From positions 310,001-374,000 of the forward strand of contig CAOLHI010001308.1 in assembly GCA_948474755.1 (NCBI GenBank): DNA of 64,000 bases. Direction: 5' to 3'. How positions within the stretch are numbered: position 1 is the first letter of the stretch; each line of letters begins with the position of its first letter. A program made the position numbers and the translations under genes. This document shows positions 44,887 through 56,509 of the stretch, in pieces. Under the pieces are notes generated by a model. It was not told the origin of the DNA and did not search any database. It saw nothing but the letters and a program-made list of their open reading frames with translations. The DNA comes from Ctenosaura bakeri. Lineage: Eukaryota; Chordata; Lepidosauria; Squamata; Iguanidae.

Positions 44887-47399
44887 AAAGTTACTTCCAA
44901 AGTGTAACTGGAAACTACTGTATATGCTGCAAATAAAACTCAAGAGTTTTATGTCTGCTGTTTAGTTAGGCAGTAAAATGATTATTCAAGTAAATCTTTT
45001 AACAAGGACTGGATTGAAAGCAATGCTATCTTTTTTCTTCCTTTCCTTATACTGAAAATGTTTTTTTGTTTTTTATTTTTTTTTTTTGCCTGTCATAATT
45101 AGGATCACTTCCACAATCTTCCTTGATTCCTAGAGTCTCGGACAAAAAACAGGTTATTGATGATCCAATATTCCAGTCAGAAACATCTGATAGATTGTGA
45201 AACTGAGAGTCATCATCATCATCATCATCCCCATTTATTGTACTTATTCCTATTAATATTATTATTATTATTATTATGCCAAAAAGTATTTTTTGAGTTC
45301 AAGTCAACATACATTTTCCTGTTAAATGCTTATTTTTCACCAGTGCAAGTGCTACTTTATCTTACATGCTTTCCATTTTTTCCATTCCCTGCCTCCCAAA
45401 TCCTGTATACAATATTGATTTAGAAGGCTTCGAGTCCACAGAGAAAACATAGCTCATCCTAGTGATTATGCTTTTGTTTGTGACGTAGGATGAAAAGGAT
45501 TAGATGTGCCTAGTGCAGAAAGAACAATCAGCATTCTGACTAGCACCAGAGGGAGGGGGGAAATGCTGCAGGCATAGATTACAGTACCTGAAAGAGAAAA
45601 CTTTGGACTTCCATTTCTACTACGCAACCAAAGAAGTTCACAGACTGCAATAATTTAAAGCATAATGCTCTGTAACAAGGGAACTGGAGATTAAAACACC
45701 TTGAGATTTCCATTTGATAAAAATGCATGTAGCGCTCTCCTTCCCTGAATATGGACAGCTCTTGTTTGTTTCTATATTTGGCACTGACTCATCCATGCCA
45801 TGGCTAAAGCTATGTATGCGTGAGATGTCAGGTGCACAAAAGTTTACATCATCTGCCATGCTGATGCATGAAATTTTTAAACCTGACCTTGACAACAATT
45901 CAACAGCGTGGAAGGCAAAGGTTAAGTCTCAGCATTTCAGACAGAAATGACAAGCAGAGTGTTCTGGACATCATTCCACAATTGCAAGATCCATCACAGG
46001 AAATCAGTCAAAGTGTTAGTTGGAAAAGACAACGACTTAAGATCTATTTTATGATACACGTCTGTTTAATATCATGATGGACAATTCGTTACTGGATTGC
46101 AGCTCTCAACAGAATTAGCCAGCACGGTTTAATGGTGAGAGAACATAGGAGTTACAGCTGAACAACATCTGGAACATCACACTTGCCCACTCCTGGCTTA
46201 ATATCATTAAATGCTTATGTTTATTCAAGCCAAGGTACCTGATTTTCTCAGGTCTCATTTAAGACTATTCCCTCTCCAAGTAAGTTGGAGACAACATCCT
46301 CTGGAATGACAGGTGATAGGACACAGAAGGTCTCATTTAGCTGGGAAAACAGCAAAAACTGGATTGTCCCATTTTGCACAAACAGAAACACTTTCAGCTA
46401 AGGCAAAGTTGGGAATGGGTTCAGCCTAGAAATCATAACAGAACAATGATCATTGCACAGGATAGTGTATTTAAACAGATAAAAAAAAATTAACAACACA
46501 CTGTGTGGAGGATGTGGAAGAAGGCTGTCTCTTCTGTAGTGTTCTAATTATCAAATGGCCTCCCCTTTAGGGCCCAGTTGGATCCAGTGCAAGTGTCATT
46601 TGGGCACCTGTTTAAAACATGGGGGATCTAATGATTTCATTGAAATCTGTACACAGGCATAAGGTTAATTTGTTTTAACTCTTTACATTGTTTAATTCAT
46701 TGTTAGAATATATGGATGTAAACAAAGAACTACAATTACTTGATAAAACAAACAAATGAGCTATTACTTAATAAAAAGAACACACACAAAGTGGATAACA
46801 GCAAAGGTTAAACCACCGTGCAAAGGTTAAAACCATCAATCAATAACAGGAATAATAAAAGCTACAATAAACTTGTGATAAAAGCAAAAATAGTGGAACA
46901 AATTTTCCTGCCATGCCAAATGCAGAAATAAAACAAGAGTTAAAAACAGCATTTACATAACAACAAAGCAAGAAATATTCTGGTAAAAAGCATGGGAGAT
47001 TTTTTTTTTCTTTTTCTTTACCAGAACAGCTTTTGAGAAGAGTATTCCACAACTGAGCAGGTCCTATCTCCAGTTACCATCTACTTTAATTCAGAAGATA
47101 AGGGCATCTGGAGGTTGGTGTCCAATAAAGGTCTTAAGGAGAAGACATATTCTAACATCTCACTGAGAAACCACTGATGGACTTCCAAAGAACTTCAGGA
47201 TTCCCCAAAAGCAGGACCCATCACACAAATTGCCTACATGCCAGCATGGAGTTCACTTTTGACTAGGCTGGCCAGCTAGGATACCCTTGCATTCTCATCT
47301 ATAGACAACTGTCCTCTATTGTCAAAGGACAAGCTGTGATGTGAACTTTTCCTCTGTTTGAAGAGTTGTCTGTTCCGAGTCTAGCTTAAAGATTAAAAA
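44887..47399. other. Unique DNA with short repeats
   Basis: (TCA)n at 45211-45230 and (ATT)n at 45253-45277. A hAT-like MITE trace lies near 46095-46195 (GGATTGCAGCTCTCAACAG ... CAACATCTGGAACATCACAC). 46690-47200 includes decayed L2-like LINE text (CAATAAAGGTCTTAAGGAG). No gene: the frames are short and without known motifs. Confidence 0.35.
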
Positions 47400-47490
47400 A
47401 AAAGAAAGAAAGAAAAAAAAAAAGAAAGGAAGGAAGGAAGGAAGGAAGGAAGGAAGGAAGGAAGGAAGGAAGGAAGGAGGGAGAGAGGGA
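47400..47490. repeat. (GGAA)n purine-rich microsatellite
   Basis: An AAAG run followed by about thirteen GGAA units and a GGGAGAGGGAGGG end; all purines on the plus strand. The Pro/Ser/Phe-rich minus-strand frame is an artefact. Confidence 0.96.
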
Positions 47491-47716
47491 GGGGCTTTCA
47501 CATTGTCTGACAACAGGAAGCAAATGGAAAAAAGAGTGAGATGGCATCCAAGACATTTGGTTAACAGTCTTTCCCCTTTTGGTAGATGTATTATATTGCT
47601 ACTAAAAATTTTATTATTTCCAAATCTGCACCTATACATATAAATTTACATCTGCAAAATGGATGCAAATCTCTATCCAGTTTTTCTTCTCCTTTTTGCA
47701 AGTACATTTCCTCTTC

Positions 47717-47750
47717 TGGTGGTGGTGGTGGTGGTGTGTGTGTGAGGAAG
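47717..47750. repeat. (GTG)n / (TG)n microsatellite
   Basis: Six GTG units followed by a TG run. Confidence 0.93.
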
Positions 47751-48358
47751 GTTGATGTGTAAGTGGCCACGCTGTTCCTGTTGTCTCCCAGATCCTTCTT
47801 GCCTTGTTGTTCCTTGTCAGTTCAGTTGCCTTCTGAGCACAGGATCAGGAGAATGCAAAAGCACATCTTCCATTTGCCTTATCACTTCCCTTCAGGTAAT
47901 AGAGCAGTTTAGGCCTTCAAGGAGACAGAAAACAAATGGTGACATGCAATCAGAGGGGCAGACTTACCGAGGGCTCCTTATGCAAGTTTCCTTCAAAACC
48001 TGGTCCCAGCCAATACCAGCTGAAAAGGCCTTCTGCAGTTATCTTCAACTGAGGAAGAATTTTGTCTTAAATCATGTTTACAGGTCCCCAAACTTTGCTT
48101 CTCTGCTGATGCCCACTGGTTGTAAAAGCAGCCTAGGTAAATCAGAACTTGTGAAATACCTCAGCCAGCATGGCCATTCACCAAGTTGTATTCTCTGAAA
48201 AACACTGGATTTTTCCAAGCTATGGGTGTTATGCATATATGTCTTTACTTCCCCATTCACATTTTTATAATGTACTAGATTTCGAATTCATATAATGACT
48301 GGAGGGCTCGCGTAATTACTTGATACTGTCCTGTATATAACAGATACAAACTCTGGTG
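47751..48358. other. Unique DNA
   Basis: A 148-codon plus-strand frame (47752-48198) is open, with no recognised domain, no clear splice context and no repeat explanation. I treat it as accidental, but with 25136-25615 it is one of only two sizeable unexplained frames. Confidence 0.3.
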
Positions 48359-48486
48359 ATTTAGGGAGGGGCCTTTTGAATTCTCAGCCAGAGAGCTCTT
48401 TGGCCTCAGTAAACTACAAACCCCAGAATTCCACAGGATGTTGAATGTGAAATAATAGCAATATGAAAGTGTAGTGTGGAAAGGCC
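48359..48486. mobile_element. Palindromic MITE family A, right half
   Basis: Holds GAGAGCTCTTTGGCCTCAG, CAAACCCCAGAATTCCACAG and GTGTAGTGTGGAAAGGCC. The left arm is missing. Confidence 0.8.
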
Positions 48487-49971
48487 CTCAGTCAGAGCTT
48501 TAAAGGAGCTGTCCAAGGTGCTAAACCCTATAGTTAAACCCTATAAGTTCAGTAACTTTGACAGGTGATTTAGGCATTAGAATGGATTCATTACCCCATT
48601 GGTGTGAAAGACACTAGTTTCAGATATGAAATGCCAGTCATAAAAATTTTTTTAAAAAAATTAATCAAGCTGTATTGTACAGGAACCCAGTTCTTCCAGG
48701 CCAGGCAACTACCAAATGCTTGAAATTAAAGTACCCAGAATGAAACTCAGTATGTGTATGTGCATAGAGGGATCCATATTGCAAAGAGGCACTTTATATG
48801 AATCATGATACCAATGGTGTCTCCTTACATCTTACGTTTTAATTGCAGTGGCTTTGGTTTGTGAAATTACATTTTCTCTGTATGCATTTTGCTTTCATTT
48901 TCATCCAGTTCTCACAAATCATTGTCACCTGATGAATATTCATGCTGCATTAGTGTGTTCTCATTGTGGTGTTCTTATTGCACACATTGTCACGTAGTTC
49001 CCATGTTCCTATCCAAAGGCTCTGATCATTAAGTGGCAAGGTTGTCACTTCATTTTCCCCATAGAGACTCTGCAGTGCGTTGTTGTTTTTTTTACATGAT
49101 GAGCAGAATTTCAGTGGCTGTAGATTTTCCACAGCATGAAAGAATTCTTCCACCTTTTCTTCTCGGACTATTCAAGGCAGATATCCTGGGTCACAAACAA
49201 AGGTGGTGGCATTAGATGTGTCACATACTGCAGAAGTTGTAATTCACTTTAAGAGAAGTTCACTGAATTAAGAAGGTTGCCTTTTCAAAATGTGCTTAAA
49301 ATTGCTGCCTACAGTTCATTCTGAGACACTTATACTTACTGTACTCCACCTTTTGTGTTCAGCTTGAGTGAATTGTGATCTAGGCCACACCAACACAACT
49401 ATTTTAAACCATGCTGTTAAATAAGCTGCTATCTTCAATTCACTATGCCTCCATTCATGAACCACAAATTGAATAAGTTTCCCCTTCAGTATGGAAATTC
49501 AGATGGGACATAAGGAACTCGGATCCTGGCTAACATAGGGAAATGGGAACATGAATGGCAACAACCAGAGATAAGAGATCTTAATGGAAAATCTCACAAA
49601 AATATGTTTTCCAAACCCCATAGGCAGATGGGACTGGCAGTTAGAGCATTCCCAGCATTATCCTTGCTAGTGAATTGAACACAGATCTGCTTGCTTGTTT
49701 GTCTGTCCCTTTAGTCACTTTAGATCTAGAAATGTGGCCTGTGTGTGATATAGCCTGTCAGTGTCATGATAACAATCTGGCCTCCCTGTTCTGTGGTTGT
49801 TAGTGATAGCAGCAGACTCTGAGAAGCAGTGTGAGGAGGGGGAAGAGCACCTGGTTGTAACAGACTTCCCTGCACTGTGATAGTAGCAGGTTCTCTGAAG
49901 CAGAAAACGTGGAGGAACTGAGTGGCTAAAAGAACACTAGGGTTCCAAGGACATGCTGTTCTATTGGTGAC
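48487..49971. other. Unique DNA, one candidate conserved block
   Basis: 48790-48990 is non-repetitive and has enhancer-like text (CCTGATGAATATTCATGCTG contains a palindromic GAATATTC). No gene. 49960-49971 leads into the CR1 fragment. Confidence 0.3.
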
Positions 49972-50560
49972 AGAATCATAAAATTATAGAATCATAGAGT
50001 TGGACCATCATAGGCCATTTCTGCACAACTCTGTTATAGCGCGATGATTCCACTTTCAACCTCCTATGGAATTCTGGGGTTTGCAGTTGCAGGAGGGGCC
50101 GCCTGGCCCCTCCCAAAACTGCAAACCCCAGGATTCCATAGGAGGTTGAAAGTGGAATCATCGCACTATAACAGACTCGTGCAGAAATGGCCATAGAGTT
50201 GGACCATCAGGTATAACCCCCTACTCCATGCTAAAGCATCCCCAGCAGGTAGCTGTCCAGCCTCTTTCTGAAAAAATCCAGAGAAGGAGAACCACTATTT
50301 CTCTAGGCAGTTAGTCCCATTGCTGAATAATAATAACATTTATTTATAACACCCTTTACACCACTGTCACTGTTGAGGAGTTCCTTCTACTGTTAGTCAA
50401 AATTTACCCTCCTGTAATTTAAAACCATTAGACCTAGTTCTGCCCTCTAAGGCAACAGGGAACAAACCTGCACCCTCATCTTTGTGGCTTGTCTATACCC
50501 TTCTTAAAATGTGGTGCCAAAACCTGAACACAGTACTTCAGATAAGGCATGACCAGCACA
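49972..50560 (-). pseudogene. CR1-type LINE 3' end, split by MITE
   Basis: The 3' terminal text AATCATAGAGTTGGACCATC is followed, after the MITE, by CCCCCTACTCCATGC, CAGCAGGTAGCTGTCCAGCC, AGAAGGAGAACCACTA and later CTTGTCTATACCCTTC. This matches the CR1 3' region in reverse. It is 5' truncated and too worn to give open frames. Confidence 0.72.
50013..50192. mobile_element. Palindromic MITE family A inside CR1
   Basis: 180-bp near-perfect palindrome with ends GGCCATTTCTGCACAACTC and GTGCAGAAATGGCC. A 3-bp ATA duplication (50010-50012 and 50193-50195) flanks it. In addition the CR1 host text ATAGAGTTGGACCATC is present on both sides, so either the target was already tandemly doubled or the duplication is longer than usual. 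The centre is GGGGCCGCCTGGCCCC, as in 8820-8996, which marks a subfamily. Confidence 0.9.
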
Positions 50561-53039
50561 AAATACAGTCTGTGACAATGGGAAAACAGTTATTCAGGGA
50601 GCAGAGGAGGACAGTTTAGTTTTGCTCAAAGATGCCCAAAGTCTTTCTTTTCTGTTTGTCCTGCCTAGGAAAAAAAATGATTAAAAATTTTGTGGAAAAT
50701 GTAAAAGTGATGCTGTGCTAAATAGTAGGTTAGAATAGCTGATCAGTGGTGGAATGTGTTGATTGAGGTATATTGTACAAAGAATGTGATGTCAAAGGCT
50801 GTAATAGGAGAAATGGTGTATAAATTACACACCAAAGGGAACAAGATATTTAATAAAAAAGAAAAGAAAGCTTTCTCAGTGATACCTGTTCTGCTGAGTG
50901 TTAAAGAGAAAACAAAAACAAGTTGGAGAAAAGATAAATGTAGTTTTAAAAGTTTGTGTCTGAATGGAAGAGCATGCCCAGTTCTGTTGCCGTGAAGGCA
51001 GAGTTCATCCTTTACTAAAAGAAAGGTTGGAAATGTTTATAGACAGAGGCTAAAGGGGTTTGCAATTTGCAAAGATGGAGTTTCTAGATCAGCTGCCCCA
51101 GAAACAAATTTCTGTGTTTTCCTTGTTTTTGTTTCATGTTTTCACTCAATCCGCTTTTTAAAAAAATGTTGAGTGGTGAAGAGAGGGAGGGATGTTACAG
51201 CTTGCCCTCTCCCCTCTGAATGTGACATTGGCTGAAAATCTGACCTAAAATCCCTCAGCCAGCAAGACTGTCATGGCAGTATGGAAAGTCCAAAAAAACC
51301 CACACAACATTTCCAAGCTCTGCCCATAAATTATGCCAGTCTGCAGCTGGTACAGTAATTCCCTCTCCTGTTATTGTAATTGGGAGGATTTTAAGCCCTC
51401 TCCCAACTTTCCATCCTTTATACACTAAACCATGAAGGCTTTAGGAATACTGGATCTTCTACCATGTCACTTTGCCAAACACCCCTTCCTCCTCCTTTAG
51501 GATTTCTCAGTCAAATGGATAACTCTCTGGATGTTGGGTAGTAGTGTGTGTGAGTGTGTGTGCATGTGTGTATGTACAGGATACTTTTTCAAAAGAACAC
51601 ATTCTTAGCATTCTTTCAAAGGTAGTTAACATTTTTCCCCTCAGCATTTTTAAAAGCATTTTTAAGCAAAAGGTACCCCAAGGAATGAGAATGGAATGTA
51701 TAAATATATCACCAGGAGAAGAAGTATGGGATTATTAATAAATAAGGAGCGGGATAAAATGAATAATGATTAAAGTCACAAAGATACTAAATTTCTTCCT
51801 TACTCTGTCTTTAAGAAGAATAATGAGAGAAGGAAGTAATAAAAAGATAGCTGGAAATGAGGAAGGGGAGGGAGAGCTATATGTTCCTTCTTGCCTTTTA
51901 GGCTGCCAAGAAAGGCATTAAAACAAGGTGGCTCCTTTCCTACAGTGGGCATCTGTGAGAAGTTCCTGCTCATGGCAGAGGGCCAGACACCAGAGGCTTG
52001 AAAAGGTTCCTTTCTGGAATGCAGTTCCTGGATCCTTCTTGCCAATATATTATTTTGTGAGAGGATCAGAGAGCAACTGTGGAAGCAAATAGAAGTATTT
52101 GGGAGTAATTTGGGATTTGGTGGTCCTTGTGGGAGTTGGTGAGCAGGTTTTTATGTGTTTTCACACTTTGGAGGGCTTTCTGCACTGATATGGAATAAAA
52201 AATTGCCCCCAAATGTCACTGAACATTATAAAAGTTTTTTTTATGGGGGTCGGGGGCTTTGGGGGCTGGTAAGGGTTTCAGGGGCAAAAGAAGCCATATG
52301 TGGGTCACACTATGCCCACCCCTATTCTAGAGGGGAGACCTGACAAATGGCACTTTGTCACACTACACCCTGCTGGTCTTGAAAAACTAAGGAAAGTTAA
52401 ATAAAATTCCTCAGCAGATTCAGGAGAAGTCTGACCATGCCAAAGGCATCTACCCAGCTGACATCTCATGCTTACTGATGTGCTCCTCATTATCTACAAA
52501 TATCTTGTAGAACTGTGGATGTGCCAGATCATAAAAACAGATGGCTGATTTTCAAAGCAGAATATCACTTGCAGCAATTAATGCTCAGAAAGTCAAACTT
52601 CGATCTCAATCAATAAGACCAAAAAGAAAAAAGAAAAAAGAAAGAAATCCCCAAAAGAATGTAACCTATTCGTTCACTGAAGGGCCTTACAAAGTTTAGG
52701 CTGACTCAAGCAATCATGCACAAGATCTTAGAACTGGCACAGACAAAATGTGGCCCTTTAGTTGCTGTTGGTCAATGAATCTCAGCATTTCTCTTCATTG
52801 GTTACACTGACTAGGGCTGCTGGGAGTTGCAACCTAACTACATCTGGAAGGCCACACTTTACTCAACCTTATAATAAAGTAAATATTTCCTTCAGAAAAT
52901 GCGAGTCTTGCCCAAGTAAGGAAAGACATACAAACTTTGGCAAAATGAATGAAGCAAAGAGACAAATGAAAGAACAAGGAGTGAAAACAACAATAATGGT
53001 ATCTTTTTTTAATGGGAAACAAATTTGTGGGAATGTTGG
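50561..53039. other. Unique DNA
   Basis: (TG)n at 51543-51575. 52745-52860 has a hAT-like MITE trace (GGGCTGCTGGGAGTTGC, CATCTGGAAGGCC). No gene recognised; 52905-53040 may belong to the 5' part of the CR1 fragment that follows. Confidence 0.35.
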
Positions 53040-53235
53040 AAGGGTAATACGACAAGGGAGTTAAAAATGAGCCAAAGAAAGACAGGGAATTTGCAGACAA
53101 AGTAAATGAATGCTTTGCATCTGTCTTCATTGTAGAGGATAGAAGATAGACACCCATGTCTGAATTGTCTTATTTAAGAAGGGACTCAAAAGGCCTGAGA
53201 GAAATAGTTTTGACAAAAGAGATAGGACTCATTCT
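53040..53235 (+). pseudogene. CR1-like LINE ORF2 fragment
   Basis: The plus strand reads DREFADKVNECFASVFIVED, which matches the linker between endonuclease and reverse transcriptase in CR1/L3-type ORF2 proteins (FN.FFASVF.ED). It soon meets a stop. The same LINE may continue at 54055, making an interrupted, heavily decayed copy. Confidence 0.6.
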
Positions 53236-54054
53236 TGCCCAGAAAAAGAAAACTTTGTATATCATCATGTCCAGATATATTTGCTGATCAGCCATGAAAT
53301 AATAAGACCAGATGCAGAGAACTGGTTTGAATAAGGGTCAGTTTATTTAACCTAGAACTTATTTAAACTGCATTGAACCTAGAAAAGAGCAAAAGGGAGG
53401 GTGAAACTAGGGTAGGATCAGCGGAAGCAGACACCAGGTTGCTCCTTTCCTTGCTCCTTTCCAGGACACAGACACACTCAGTGCGAGGTGCTGCAAGGGA
53501 GGACCCACTCTTGCTGGACTCCAATGGAGGAGAAGCCAGAGATTCTTGTGTCAGGTTCAGAATGCCATCCTGGGGATGGAACGAGAGCGTTCATAAGCTC
53601 TGTCTGTCCCTCTTTGCTCCCCCTTTGGATGATGCTTTGAACCACCTACCTCACCTCCAGTTTTCTGGTTGCTTTGGGCTGGGTAGGATTTTTCCCCCCT
53701 TTTACTTGGTACTTTTCATTCATTCATTCATTCATTCATTCATTCATTCATTTGTTCGTTCATTCATTTTTGCCTACCTCACACTATATCCGGGGATCTT
53801 AGGTAGGCTAGGCTGGTGTTTTTAAATAACTAGTCATTTGGCAGGTAATGGGGTAGGGTAGGCGAATAAAAGTTACAATGAAGACCTTGGCATTCTTTGG
53901 GTAAAGAAGAAGGCTCTGGAACTCCTTCTTTGTATCCTGGGGCTGGTCTGGGAGCTTTGCCTTCACTTAAATCCTGAACTTGGATGTGGGGTTCCTTGGG
54001 TCTGCCTTTCAGTAAATGGCCAGATGGAGAACAACCCAGATATGTATCTGGCAG
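53236..54054. other. Unique DNA with (CATT)n
   Basis: (CATT)n of about twelve units at 53716-53768. A 150-codon plus-strand frame (53373-53825) spans it and includes the repeat-encoded SFIHSFIHSF string. I judge it accidental. Confidence 0.4.
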
Positions 54055-54152
54055 CTATTGAAGAACTAACATGTGAAATTACTGATCCTCTGAAAAAAAA
54101 ATCAACTGTTCCTAAGATTGGTCTCATATCAGAGGACTGGAAAGCCATCACA
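54055..54152 (+). pseudogene. CR1-like ORF2 fragment, piece 2
   Basis: Contains CTCATATCAGAGGACTGGAA, which codes near 'P..W..A' text just before the reverse transcriptase core in CR1-like proteins. It is cut at 54153 by a CR1 3' end in the opposite orientation. Confidence 0.5.
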
Positions 54153-54355
54153 GAATAGAATCATAGAATCATAAAGATGGATGGGGTCCACAAGCTACTG
54201 AGTCAAACCCCCTGCTTAATGAAGGAAATCCAGCTGCAGCATCCCCAGCAGGTAGCTGTCTGCTCTCTTTCTGAAGACATCCAGAGAAGGAAACCCCACC
54301 ACCTCTTTGGGTTATTGGTTCTATTGTTGAATAGCTCTCCGTGTTGAAGGACCAC
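54153..54355 (-). mobile_element. CR1 3' end nested in older CR1 copy
   Basis: AATAGAATCATAGAATCATA followed by CAAACCCCCTGC, CCCCAGCAGGTAGCTGTC, ACATCCAGAGAAGGAAACC and GAATAGCTCTCCGTGTTG. This is the reversed CR1 3' end. It separates two plus-strand CR1 pieces, so it inserted into an older CR1. Confidence 0.72.
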
Positions 54356-54359
54356 TGTT

Positions 54360-54960
54360 TAAAAAGGAAATTGTGGGATAGAGAGGTGACATCCCAGAAA
54401 TTACAGGACAATTAACTTTATGTCAAAGTAAATTGATGAAAAGCATTATTAAAGAGAGAATTATCAAGAAGAATAAGCATTGTTGCAAAAAAAAAGCAAC
54501 ATGGCTTTTGCAAAAGTTTGTAAGTTTTTTGAGTTTCTTTTCTTTCTTTTTTTCTTCTGTTTTTCTTTCTTTTGCTCTCCTCCTCCTCCTCCTCCTTTTT
54601 CTCCTTCTTCTTCTTTGTGGAAATGTCAGTAAATATGGAGTGATCTGACAGAGACTGTGTACTTAGCTTTTCAAAGAACTTTGACAAAGTTCTTTACTAA
54701 AAGCTCTGGAGCAAACTTAGTAGCCATGTGATAAGGGGACAGATCCTGTTACTGACAGTGAACAGTTAAAGAAAGAGGAATAAATGGATAATTCTTTCAA
54801 TGGAAAATGTAAGAAGTGTATTCCCATAAAGACTTTTAGTTCAGTGTTTTTTAACCAGTTCACAATCTGAAATTAAGGATAACAGCAGTGAGGCCATCAA
54901 GTTAGTAAGTGATGCCAAATAATACATGGGATTAAAAACAAAACATCCTAGTAAATATTT
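54360..54960 (+). pseudogene. CR1-like reverse transcriptase fragment, piece 3
   Basis: Broken frames give NYR.IN.M then MKSIIKERIIKKNKHC. This is followed by AFKELDKVL text (from the SKAFDTV block region) at about 54668-54690 and VASDAK-like text near 54908, matching the order of the CR1 reverse transcriptase core. A pyrimidine-rich tract (54526-54620, TCC and TTCTTC units) is inserted. No intact catalytic block survives. Confidence 0.62.
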
Positions 54961-54963
54961 TAT

Positions 54964-54981
54964 ACACACACACACACACAC
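54964..54981. repeat. (CA)n microsatellite
   Basis: Nine CA units. Confidence 0.9.
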
Positions 54982-56074
54982 TTATAGACATAAAACTGAA
55001 TGAATTACTTAGATGGCTTTAGCCATTCATGAATGGTAAAATTGTGGGTGGCTACTAATCCTGATGGTAATGTGCCTTCTCCAGGTTAAAAGATGGCACA
55101 CTCTTGAATACCAGCTGTAACAGAAGAAGTCTGGGGAATGGGCTGAAACAAGAAGGAGAGGCAAGACACTAGCAGGATGGAACCAGGAAAAAAATCCAAC
55201 AGGAACTGATGCGTCAGACAGGATTTCCTTCTCTTGATGTAGCTATCTGAAAGGAGTCATCTTACCCAATCCAACACCATCCAAACATTCAGAAAAGCAG
55301 AGATCCACAGGAGTCTGAGTATTTTAGCCTTGGATCCCCAGATGTTGTACTTATTCTCTGGAAACCTCAGCCAGCATGAACAATGGTGAAAGGTTCTGGT
55401 AGCATTAATCAAACAACATCTGGAAACTCACAAGTTGAGAATAACTAGCTAAGAATGTCTCACAAGATCCAATTTTTTTTTTCCTCAGGGGCAAAGTAAT
55501 TTCCCACTGATTTGTGATTCTGTAATCATTCCTAGGGAAGTATTTTACAGTTTCTTGTAACATCTAGTAACCCATCTGTGCATTTTCCTCCTATTTTTAA
55601 ATAAAAGATCATAGTGGTAAAGATAATTGTGTTCTGAGAAAGAAAGTTTATGTGCAGGGGTCTGAAACTGTAAAGTCCACTACAAAGGTAAGCTGAGGTC
55701 TGAGACTGCAGTTAAATTCAACATCTTTCTCCAGAAATGAGGAGGGGGCATAGATTTTGGGACAGACATTCGACTAGGAGGAGGGCCACAAATTCTTCCT
55801 AAGTTTTAAAGGGTTAGTCCTTCACATAGGGTGATATCAGTGACCAATCCAAAACAGAACAGGTAATTTGTACCTTGACAAAGTCAAACCCAACTTCCTA
55901 AAACCAAGAAAAGAGAACTGGAGTTTTGCCTCACTGTGTGCACTCAGAGTGGGACTGGGAATCTGTTTGTACAACTTTCCACAGGCATCTGCTTTACCAC
56001 TGTAAGGAACAGGACACTGGAACAGAGAAATCCTTGGTTTGATCCAGGAAGATTCTTCTTCTGTTCTACACTTC
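54982..56074. other. Unique DNA with MITE trace
   Basis: A hAT-like MITE trace lies near 55333-55445 (CAGATGTTGTACTTATTCTC ... CAACATCTGGAAACTC). No gene recognised. Confidence 0.35.
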
Positions 56075-56509
56075 GGCCCTTTTCGCACTTTTTTTTTTTT
56101 TTTAGAGCAAGCGCCCTTTGAGCGCTGCGCAAATGGGAGCGCCACTGCACACGATGCACTCCCACTTGCGTGGCACTCACGAGGCTGAAGCGGGGCCTGG
56201 GCTTATTTTTTGATTTTCGGCTTGAAGCCGAAAATAGCCCACACTTGTGCAACGCTCGCTCCACCCTCGCGCACTTACCTGCCATGTGGTGCGTTGGGGA
56301 GCCGGTGCGGCCGCACTTCCTTCCTCCAAAGCAGCCTATAGCTCCCACAGTGCCCTGCGGAAGGAAGGGGCGGGGCACTAGCGCAACAGCAGCACAATCA
56401 GGAAGCACCCTGTGGAAGGAAGGAGGGGGAAGCAGCAGCGTCTCAAAGGAGGCTTCTCGCGCGAGACGCCCTCCCCCGTCGTGGAAAAAGGTAAGATGCG
56501 AAAAGGGCC
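56075..56509 (+). mobile_element. CpG-rich foldback element, copy 3
   Basis: 435 bp. Ends GGCCCTTTTCGCAC and GATGCGAAAAGGGCC. Same orientation as copy 2, with a T run at 56090-56103 near its left end. CpG content is reduced by CG-to-TG/CA change (GCATGCACTT-like text), so it looks older. The minus strand retains CATGGCAGGTAAGTGCGC (GT position 56277-56278). The hairpin ATTTTCGGCTT/AAGCCGAAAAT at 56213-56235 is perfectly paired even though its text differs from copies 1 and 2. The 189-codon frame across it is open by chance of composition. No target duplication is readable. Confidence 0.82.

Noticed and set aside
47322..47639. Pro/Ser/Leu/Phe-rich frame, membrane-like
   Set aside because: Encoded by the reverse of the (GGAA)n tract.
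53373..53825. 150-codon frame with an FIHS-repeat string
   Set aside because: The repeat string comes from the (CATT)n microsatellite and the rest has no known motif.
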